Below are positions 55,359-64,000 of a DNA stretch of 64,000 nucleotides, piece after piece. The DNA is from Sambucus nigra (taxonomy: Eukaryota > Streptophyta > Magnoliopsida > Dipsacales > Adoxaceae): assembly GCA_949130495.1 (NCBI GenBank), contig OX422216.1, positions 100,385,967 through 100,449,966 on the forward strand. Reading direction: 5' to 3'. The position numbers were made by a program, and so were the translations under genes. The notes below the pieces were generated by a model. It was not told the DNA's origin and did not search any database. It was given only the letters and a program-made list of their open reading frames with translations. Numbering within the stretch: the stretch's first letter is position 1; every line of letters starts with the position of its first letter.

Positions 55359-58300
55359 TGACTAGGCATACATTCTTCACATTAATCCCCTCAATTTCGG
55401 TATTTTTACGATCCCGTGTGGTGTAAATAGCTTGGATTTGTCTCATATTTATGATACTAACCCTTTTTGGCAAGTATTTCGTATTTTGTGTATCTCTTAT
55501 GTGTTTTACAGGTATTTCATGCAAGAAAGATGAAAAAGAGAACTCAAAATAGTGAAAGAAAACCAAGAAAGAGGGAGTTAAAGGGCATTTTCATAATTTT
55601 TATCCTTATTCTGGAGGTGGGGCCAATTGGAAAGTTGAAGAACTTTCAATTACAAGAACATTAGAAAAAACAGCACCTCAATCCGAGTTACAGTGAAGAA
55701 GTTATGCCCATTTAAAGTTGAGAAAGAAATCCAAGGAAAAAAGGTGACCCAAACCGAACCCTGAGAAAAAAGAACCGGTTCGCCCATTTGTCACACGCTA
55801 GATCCGTTACAAAATTAGTCACGCTTTCTAAGTGTGATAAATTGTCAGATACGAGATTTTTATTTTGTGTTTATCTTTTAGCCAAGAGAGTTTTATATTT
55901 TGGGGACTCTTCTAAATGACCTCTAGCCTATATATTTAGTCATTTGGACTCTTTTTTATTCAGATTTCATTTATGTAAAAGATCATAATCAAGGAGGAAC
56001 ATCTGGGAGAAGAACATCTTCAAAATAAATAAAAATTGGAATTCAAAATTTTCAAAAATATCATTAAAAGTCGGTTTAAAGTCTCAAATTGTAAAAACCC
56101 AATGCACAAAGCCGAAATTGACCAAAGATGAAAATTGTGCGAAAATTGACGACTTAACGAATAAGTGTGGAGATTAACAAAACCCGGTGAGATTTCGAAC
56201 CTATCGATCTTTTTGAGTTTTTAAATCAATTCGAGTTAATGGTTAACTCATAGTTCTAATTCAGTGTTTTAAATAAGTCGTTGATGATCTCAATTCTTTG
56301 TTTTGATCGGTTATGGAAAATGGAATGTTGTCTCGAAATGCGCACTACAAATCTCTAAATTAAATTAATCTCGACAAGCATATGGTAAATTAATAAGTAA
56401 TTCGGACAATGAAGTAGGCCATCGTTTGTTACCAAAAAGATTAGCCATAAAAAGTCATGAAAAAATCATCCCTTTTGTAACCCAAATTGAGCCGAATAAA
56501 GTTTTCCTTTCGTTTGACACCCCGAAAAACCCAAAATAGAAAAAAATACAAAAATTCCCGGAAAAGCACTAACGGACATGATAAACAAAATTTTCCAATT
56601 CCTAAATTCTTAACCTTTTCCAATTTTACCCAATACACCTTTTACCCATAAAAGTCCTAACCGAGTCCAAAATTGCGAAATTGGTTACCGCGTGGAGAGA
56701 TAAAACACCAACAGATAATAAACGAGATAAAAAATGTGAATTAGAGGCAATGTTCCCATTTCTTATATCCGTAATCCTTTGATGAGATCCGATTACCATA
56801 AAATTTCCATCCTTCTACTTGTGTACGTGAACTTGGTTCCAATACATCTACTCTTATAAATCACGCACAGCGAGAGAATAGCCACATTTCGAGTGATTCA
56901 TTTGTGAGAGCATCTCGTGAGATTTTTAAATCAAAATGAATTTTTGGATAAGTAATGTAATGGTCAATCGGTGGAAATTTCGCGGTTAAATTTATGGCGT
57001 CGCACACACGCTGTATGATTTGAGACTCTTGAACATGATTTGATGATGACTATTTTCGGGAAAAGTTTGAATTATATAATTGTTATGTATTTTGAATTTT
57101 CTTTGAGTCGAATTTTGTGGGTACATTCACTGCAAATCCTCACGAGACACCACTCGTCCTACTACGGTAACCTAGGGGTTTAAAGGCTTGTTGCATACGC
57201 TAAATGCAATCGCTTGCCAGTGAAAAAGGTATTCTATCCCAATAAAGTTATTAGAAGAGTTGGGACCTTTATTCTTTTTCTTTTACATTTCTCGGGACGC
57301 GCAAAGTTCTAAGTTAGGGGGGTTTGATTAGGCATAAATTCTTCACATTTATCCCCTTAATTTCGGTATTTTTATGATCCCGTGAGGTGTAAATAGCTTG
57401 GATTTATCTCATATTTATGCTACTAACCCTTTTTGCCAAGTATTCCGTATTCTGTGCATCTCTTATGTGTTTTACAGGTATTTCATGCAAGAAAGATGGA
57501 AAAGAGAACTCAAAATAATGAAGGAAAACCAAGAAACGGGGAGTTAAAGGGCATTTTTGTAATTTTCAGCCTTATTCCGGAGGTGGGGCCAACTGGAAAG
57601 TTGAAGAGATTTCAATTACAAGAACACTGGAAAAAACAGAACCTTAATCCGAGCTACGGTGAAGAAGTTATGCACTTTTAATTCAAGAGCTTTTCCGATT
57701 TTTCTTCAATCTTTGATTTCTTCTTGCATGTTCTTATTCTTCAATCTTGGTAACTTTTATTTCCAGCACTTTTATTATTATTTCTCATGCTTAATCTCCC
57801 TTTCCACGCAATTATGAATTCATGCAACGTAGTTAATTCATGCATAGTTAGGTTCAATATGTCAAGCTAAATTCTTTATGGTTAGGATGCATGAACTCAA
57901 CCCGATGTGATAGTTGCATGTGTATAAAATTAATCCTCCAAACTTAAGGATTTACTATGCCAGTATTGCGTAGAGACACAACCATTGTAGATCTTTGGAT
58001 CTCGTTTGCTTCAGGGTAACCGGGATGCTTCAGAATACAATTGGAGTGTCACTATCGCAATACCGATTTACTCGTCCTCTGATTATGTATGGTGCGGGCT
58101 TGAACCTCATATATGTAATGCTTGGGAGTACTAAATTCTGGGTTACGATTAGTTTTGTACCAACAAGACTCTAGGGTTGAGGGATTGTATTCCCGACCTA
58201 TTTTTCTCATCATATAATTCAAGTTTTAGTTTAATCATCTTCAGTCTTTTAAGTAATTTAGAGTTTTCATTTAGTTAATTAGTTATTTCCCATCTTAATC

Positions 58301-58484
58301 ATCTTTTTGTTTCTTTTTAGAGTCAAGTTAGGGTTAACATTCTTACCTTTGTTGTCACGTTCACTCGTCCTAGTTCCCTGAGGATTCGATACCCATACTA
58401 GCCACTATACTTCGCAAGAGTGTAGTTATAGTTTAGGTTTTTATATTGGGGTTGGAAGCCGATAACAACGACTAGCGTATTACA
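55359..58484 (+). mobile_element. Second Athila copy, internally deleted
   Basis: Left LTR starts TGACTAGGCATACATTC at 55359 and is fused near 56025 to Athila 3' untranslated sequence (56026-57313), which leads to a polypurine tract TTAGGGGGG (57316-57324) and a 3' LTR (57325-58484). PBS, gag, pol and the third ORF are all gone. The left LTR keeps a 55700-56020 segment missing from the right LTR. Confidence 0.8.
57325..58484 (+). repeat. 3' LTR of the second Athila copy
   Basis: Starts TGATTAGGCATAAATTCTTC, identical to the opening of the 5' LTR at 7825. The last part has CTAGTTCCCTGAGGATTCGA; the exact end (…TATTACA) is inferred from a TG...CA rule. Confidence 0.75.
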
Positions 58485-58490
58485 CGGGTT

Positions 58491-58609
58491 CTTACTACTC
58501 TCTCCCTCTAGCTAAGTTACTTCTAAAGTTCATTATTACCTTATGAGTTATACACAAGAGAATTATGAGTTCAAAATGAGTCTATCATCATTGAGTCGTG
58601 TTTGTATGT
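58491..58609 (+). repeat. 119-bp direct repeat, right copy
   Basis: Second copy of 55240-55358, ending at the same TTTGTATGT. Confidence 0.9.
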
Positions 58610-58690
58610 CCGGTGAGTAATCATTAGTGTTGCTATTTAACTTATCATTACTATACTCCAAAAAGGGGTTACGCCTCCATCTTATCTAAA

Positions 58691-58996
58691 CTACCCTCTT
58701 ACACTTTCAAACTGGGTGCCATTGTCGACGATGATAGATCTTGGTACTCCAAAGCATATCATGATGCTCTTCCAAATGAACCTTATCATATTAGTGTTTC
58801 CATCTTGAGGGGTCAGTGCCTGTAGGTGGATCCCTCCTTCCTTCCCCTTTTTTCGGCATGTGCGCGGGATTACATACTTTATTGGGGCGCTCGGTTGTCT
58901 TCGACGTGGGGTGACATGTAGAGATAGATTCGCCACCCTATTTTCATAAAATAGGAAAAAAATGTTGACGCCTCGAGAGAATGACATCAAGAACAA
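58691..58996 (-). pseudogene. Integrase core fragment
   Basis: Minus strand reading ends NMIRFIWKSIMICFGVPRSI followed by IVDNGTQFES, the Ty3/gypsy integrase segment around the second catalytic Asp. About 35 residues are clear; the rest of the frame is degraded. Isolated pol debris. Confidence 0.7.
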
Positions 58997-58999
58997 TAG

Positions 59000-60822
59000 T
59001 GATGCTTACGAGACCAAGTAGTTCAAGGGTCCAGGGACTAAGTTATGAAATGGGAAGGTCATAGGCACCCATACTGCCCTTTTGGTCTCTCATGAGAATG
59101 TGTTAATATTATCCTATAAAACTTCGTGATGTGTGTTCTTATGTGCATAATATAAATGGATGATGGAATTGATAAACTAGCATCATGGATAAAGGGGGAG
59201 CGAGGTCATCCTTAGGAGTGTTTCCATAATATTAATAAAAATATGATGTTAGTTTCTGTCGATTCACAAGTCGTTATGAAGGGACGATTGCGTATATCAG
59301 ACAAGGCACAAGCAAACAAGCATATAAAATGTATATGTCATGAATATATTATAATACCCCATACTTTTATGAATAATTAAATTACATGAGTGGGTGTAAT
59401 TTAATAATTTGAGGATTTAAAGTAAATATGATGGATTATTTTTATTTCATGTCGCAGCTGAATAAAAGTGACATGTGATGTTATTTTAGTTCAAAAAATA
59501 CACGTAAAGTTGTATTGGACTTAAAAGGTGATTATTTTTATAAGTGACCCAGATGAGAATTTCGAATGCACGGTTGGTTTCGGAAGGGCCGAGATAGTCA
59601 TAATAGAGTACCCGGGGTAGTGTTTGGGTTCCAGGGACTTTTTAGACTAGAAGGGACTCGCATTTATTTATATGAGACAATTTTTGGTTTAATAAAGGAT
59701 AAACCCTCATTTATCTCTTATAAGCCATGAGAGAAAGAGAGAAAGAAAAAGGAAATAAGAAATAAGAGAAAGAAGGAAGAAAATGGAGAAAAGAGAAGAT
59801 TACGACCAAGCTCCGACTGATTCCGGCATGAGATCGTCGGATTTATCCAACCAAGCAAGTGTTTAACTTGCTTTAATTATTGAAGTGTGTTTATTTTTCA
59901 TATTATAGTTGGTGATGAAAAACTATAAGATTTTGGGTTTGGGATTCTTGCACAAAAATGGGGTTTTGGAAGATGATTTCATAGGAAATTGATGAGATAA
60001 TAATGCTACATGAAATCTGAGCTAAAATCATGTTAATGGTAAAATCTTTGGTGAGAAAATTGGAAGGAATGAGAATGGTGGGTTTAATAAGAATTATGGT
60101 TTAAATTCTTGAATAAATTGAGGAATCCCATAAATTAATTGGTCTATTGAGTATATCTAAGTGTGTAGATGTTTACATTGATGGGTTAGGGAGATTTGGA
60201 ACCCCAAATCTTGGATTGGATGAAAGTTGGAGTGAATTTCGTGGAAAGCAGAAATCTGGACCAACCGGGCCGATCCGTTTTTCTTGGAAATCGGTTCGGT
60301 CCGGTTTTGTCAGAAATTCTGAAAAGTTTTCTTAGATTAAAAGGATTGGAGAAGAATTTCCTTTTTGAATATAGATATTAGGGGATCCTAAATAGAGTGT
60401 GAGGACCTCAAAAAGAGTAAATGGGGGATGTATAAGTCTCGGGTTAGTAGGAAGGATTCGGGGTTTAAATTTAGGAATGTCTAGGACGAATGACATACAA
60501 GGAAATTATTCGAGGGGTTCTTATATATATATTTATGCGTGTAGAATATATATGCTGATTATATGGGTAGAATATATATATATATATGCTGAATAGAATT
60601 ATATGAGTTAATCCTTAGGTGCGAATAAGATGATATAAGAATGCTAGCTAGGCGTGGCACGCAAATATTCGGAAATACGAAGATGTGAGAGTTATATCAT
60701 AAGTGAGTGAATACTTTTGGGATTAAAATAAGTTTTGTGTATATTTATTGATTAATATGAATTTGTATATCTGGACGATAGGCTAATGCCACGAGAGATA
60801 GGCAGAAATAGCCGAATTTGGT

Positions 60823-60871
<49 letters not shown>

Positions 60872-60925
60872 ACCTAATGTCGACCAAGCCCATAAGAGTC
60901 TCCGACCAAGCCTAACAAATGAGTC
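59000..60925. other. Mixed repeat debris
   Basis: TATAATACCCCATAC at 59348 with following sequence resembles the opening of a Tekay/Del LTR in plus orientation, but I found no matching end. A GGTCCGGTTTTGTCAG-type pyrimidine/purine palindromic patch lies at 60290. No coding region recognised. Confidence 0.35.
60822..60871. repeat. (TA)n(TG)n microsatellite
   Basis: About 24 bp of TA followed directly by 26 bp of TG, uninterrupted. Confidence 0.95.
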
Positions 60926-60929
60926 AGGC

Positions 60930-62111
60930 GCCTGGCCCAAATTATGAGCCTTGAGGAAGAAGCATTAGACGTGGTTCAGAAAGAATGGAGAAACCTAGGT
61001 CAGACGACCACCACTCTGAATACTCGTGACCATCTTGTCAGTAGAAGAGTCCTGATCGGTAGGATGACGATAAACGAAGTCTGATCCAGAGAGAGATGGA
61101 CCACCACCCATCTCACCGTGGTGCTAGATCAAGAAGGGAGCTAGCAAGATGAGCTCTCAAAACACAGATGAAGTCCTCTTTTTCAAGGGCGATAGAAGAA
61201 GAGGAAGCCCCAAAGAAGTTCACGATTCCCAGGTTAAAATTTACGATAGAAAAACTAATCCCATCAACCATGTTAGGAAATAAAGGCAAGCAATGACTCT
61301 ATGGAGTCATAATGATGCACTCATGTGCCGAATATTCCCCTCGAGATTGCACGACATGGCCCAAAAGTGGTTCGAGAAGTTACCTCACCGATCCATCAAG
61401 AGTTTCAAATCTCTAGCCGAGCTATTTACAGCTTGCTTCATTACGAGCAGTTCCCATTCGAAGAGGATGGATGCTTTGATGACTATGAAGAAAAAGCCAC
61501 AGGAGAACCTCAGAGCGTACGCAAAGAGGTACTAGGAGACATTTAACGAAGTCGAGGACTGCTCGGAGAAGGTCGTCGCAGCATCCTTCAAAATAGGATT
61601 TCCTAGCTCCTGCCTCTTGCACAAGTCCATAACTAAGAAGGAGGCCACAACCATCGATGACTTAATGGATCGTATTGATAAATACACTAAAGTAGAGGAT
61701 GTGACCCATCTTAATGCAGGGGAAAATGGTCGTACGAAGGCAGGCAAAGGGGTCGAGAAGGTTAAACCGCAGAAGAAAGGAAATAAGAAAGAGGGCAAGA
61801 ACGTCCCCAAGAATGGAAACAAGAACGATGCCTCAAAGGCATTTCAAGCTGTAAACACGGTCTTCAAAGAGCTGATCTATAAGATCCTAGCAAAGATCAA
61901 GGATGAGCCATTCATCAAATGGACAAGGAAGATTGGAGGAGATCCCTCTAAGAGAAACAACACGCTGAGATGCGCGTTCCACAAGGAAGGCGGACATAAA
62001 ACTGAACATTGTAAAGCCATGAAGTCTCACCTCGAGGAGTTAGCCCAGGCCGGACAGATCAATGAGTTCGTGGAGAAGAAGGTGGATAGAGCAGCAGCGA
62101 ACGACGAGTAG
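60930..62111 (+). pseudogene. Tat-type gag fragment
   Basis: N-terminal part with PKKFTIPRLKF near 61210 is frame-shifted. The gag domain is open at 61293-61532 (HDMAQKWFEKLPHRSIKSFK, KPQENLRAYAKRY), then a TAG (61533-61535) and an open run to 62111 with DLMDRIDKYTKVEDV and a complete zinc-like CAFHKEGGHKTEHC, followed by LEELAQAGQINEFV. Domain order matches the Tat gag at 22.5-26.3 kb but the sequence is a different family. Confidence 0.82.
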
Positions 62112-62159
62112 GGACCGGATAACATCCTCGAGGAGGATGTTAGCCATGAATTTCCAATA

Positions 62160-62640
62160 ATACATGGGGCATCAGACCTCAAACCAATTCAAGGAAACGC
62201 GACTCAAATTGAAGTTAAGAAGCTTACTATAATTATGCAAGCCTTCCAAATTTACCCAGCCAAGTCTCAGGTAGGGAAGTGGCGGCGGCCAGAGGACGTT
62301 GATTATAACAAGAATATTGTTTTTACAGACAAAGATTTGGTGGGATTGAGAACCCCTCATCGTGATGCACCGGTTATTACACCCAGGATAACTAATTGGG
62401 ACGTCGACAGGTTACTCGTCGACCAAGGCAGCTCATCTGAAGTAATGTACCTTGACTTATTATGGAAGATGAAACTAAGCATAGAAGATCGAAAGGAAGC
62501 CATTGTCCCATTGGTCGACTTTGCTGGGACGGTCACAATCCCTCTGGGAAAGGTTGTCCTGCTAGTCAGGGCAGGAAACATCTCTAAATTAATTTAGTTT
62601 CTTGTTGTTGATATCAAATAACCATACCAAGTGATAGAGG
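62160..62640 (+). pseudogene. Tat-type aspartic protease fragment
   Basis: Open at 62235-62597: VDYNKNIVFTDKDL, then VDRLLVDQGSSSEVMYLDLL, in which the active-site triad is D-Q-G, followed by FAGTVTIPLGKVVLLV. Homology continues as FLVVDIK-stop-PYQVIEG to about 62640, where an LTR begins. No RT follows. Confidence 0.8.
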
Positions 62641-62648
62641 GTGAAAAG

Positions 62649-64000
62649 TGACACGCGTCAAGCGCCAATCGTTGTTTTCTGTTCACCACCTTAATACAAA
62701 AATCTAAATTACGACTGCACTTGCGATACAAGTGTAGCGGTAAGTCGGGTATCGAAAATTCACAGAGACGAGTTGCTAGAATTTATAAGGTTTAATATTC
62801 CTAAAATAAAAGTGAAAAAGATAATTACAACAGAAAAAGGAAAATATGCAAAAAAGGAAATATTAATCTAGGCGTGTATTTAAACTAGATTAACACAAGC
62901 AGTAAAAACTATAAGTTGCGTCGAATATCCCTCACCCGAGTTAATTAGTATAAAATGGTTACATGGGTCGATGAGTTATTACGAATGCATCTCGTTTCGA
63001 CAGTTAATTAAATCAAGGGTTATCACACCCTAAATTCTCATAAAAGCCTAATAAAATTTTGGCGTCAACAAATACCCCGAAAATTACGCACACAAGGTTG
63101 TAAGCACGGAGCATACATGATATACCCCGTCAAATCTCCTAGGCGTAATAACTAGGATAACGCACTCGAAATAGACCTGTAAACTCCATCACCAAAGCAA
63201 AGAAACATGTCAACCCGGGATGAGTTCAATCCGACACAACCTAAACTAACTTAGCTAGAAAGCATATTAAAAATGCGGTAAATAAATGCAATCAAACTAC
63301 ACTGCAAAGCAAGAAATGAAAGCAAGTAAACTAAATTAGAAAGAAAGTAAATTAAGGAAATACAACCTATATTAATGGAGAGGGAAGATGAATAGTCCAA
63401 TTACAAACCCAAATGGGTGTCAAACTAAGAAGAAATGTAGAACAAGCTCTCAAACCCCCAAACCCTAACCTATTCTAACCTAAAACTAATTATATCTTAT
63501 TATACAACAAAAATGGGTTATATAGTAAGTTGGAATTAAAATAGAAAAGAAAATGAAAAGGGGCGAATTGCCAAAAATCTGGTAGGATCGATCGATCGAC
63601 CAAGACCGTCGATCGATCGACCAAAACCATCGATCGAGCAGGTCCAAACCCTCTGTCTCAATTCGTAGGCTTAACTTCAAACCGCGATCGATCGACACTC
63701 TATTTCAGGCAGGCATTGGTCCATGAAAGGGGGTGCAAACAGTGGCCATATCTTCCTCGTCCAAACTCCAAACGATGCGCCGTTTGCGGCCCCGCGATGC
63801 TAACTCGACGAACTCCGCATCCGTGGAATTTTGATGAGCTAGATATGAAATGTGAATTGACTAAAATTCCCTTGAAGTAGCGTCCGGCGTTGAAACTTCT
63901 CAGAAATGCAACTGATCCTCACTTTTAGTGTTTCAATCCCTACAAAAGCGCAATTAACCCCTGCAAAGCATGTATATCCAAATCCAAGGTTGTCTGGTTA
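62649..64000 (-). repeat. Athila-like LTR, minus orientation, partial at window edge
   Basis: Begins (plus view) TGACACGCGTCAAGCGCC inside the protease fragment. Its reverse complement has CTAGCAACTCGTCTC, TTCGATACCCGACTTA and CGCAAGTGCAGTCG, matching in order the 3' end of the Athila LTR at 58350-58484. The LTR start lies beyond the window. An inverted GATCGATCGA cluster is inside. Confidence 0.65.
63585..63695. repeat. GATCGATCGA cluster in the LTR
   Basis: Four GATCGATCGA or CGATCGATCGA-type palindromes in about 110 bp, each followed by CCAA or CAC. In the 7825 Athila LTR the equivalent region carries a different palindrome family (GGATCCGG/ACCGGTC). Confidence 0.85.

Overview
The window is plant nuclear DNA. 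It is almost entirely transposable elements, nested in several layers. Evidence: Ty3/gypsy LTR retrotransposons of the plant Tat, Athila and Tekay/Del types, a CACTA DNA transposon, a hAT-type MITE, broken fragments of plant genes with intron splice signals, and long AT-rich spacers. I see no intact host gene, no tRNA or rRNA gene, and nothing bacterial. The species cannot be named from this sequence.

Layout. 1-6.9 kb holds a decayed minus-strand accessory gene of a Tat-type retroelement; its first two exons have been amplified into four tandem units of 1.3-1.57 kb carrying large GAA/TTC and poly-G tracts. From 7825 an Athila element starts (5' LTR, PBS, decayed gag). Its gag-pol is cut at 11567 by a CACTA transposon with perfect 15-bp terminal inverted repeats and an ACA target duplication (11568-36156), and resumes in frame at 36157 with protease, RT-RNase H, integrase, a third ORF and a 3' untranslated region.

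The CACTA element is about 8.5 kb without its later insertions. It carries fragments of at least two unrelated host genes in the same (minus) orientation: exon 1 of a cytochrome P450 with its splice donor, and exons of a GH31 alpha-glucosidase resembling ER glucosidase II alpha. It also carries a Caulimo_VI/viroplasmin-like domain fragment. It was later hit by a Tekay-like solo LTR (15385-18481), a hAT-like MITE (19001-19563) and a large Tat complex (20270-32664) that splits the glucosidase fragment.

The Tat complex is unusual. Its 5' LTR-gag-pol half runs on the minus strand, while its 3' half (minisatellite, antisense multi-exon gene, polypurine tract, 3' LTR) is in plus orientation. The two nearly identical LTRs are therefore inverted repeats of each other. 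The gag-pol is open except for one in-frame stop.

The Athila 3' region was in turn hit by a Tekay-type chromovirus (42292-50019; both LTRs and the tRNA-Met PBS present, RNase H and integrase deleted). Beyond it lie the 3' end of another retroelement carrying a minus-strand plant mobile domain gene (50282-54280) and its LTR, an internally deleted second Athila copy (55359-58484), scattered pol and gag-protease fragments (58.7-62.6 kb), and the edge of an opposite-oriented Athila-like LTR (62649 to the end).

Relative order, by nesting: Athila first; then CACTA and Tekay inside it; then solo LTR, MITE and Tat complex inside the CACTA. No gene here is likely to make a full working product. The best preserved coding units are the Tat gag-pol and its antisense accessory gene.
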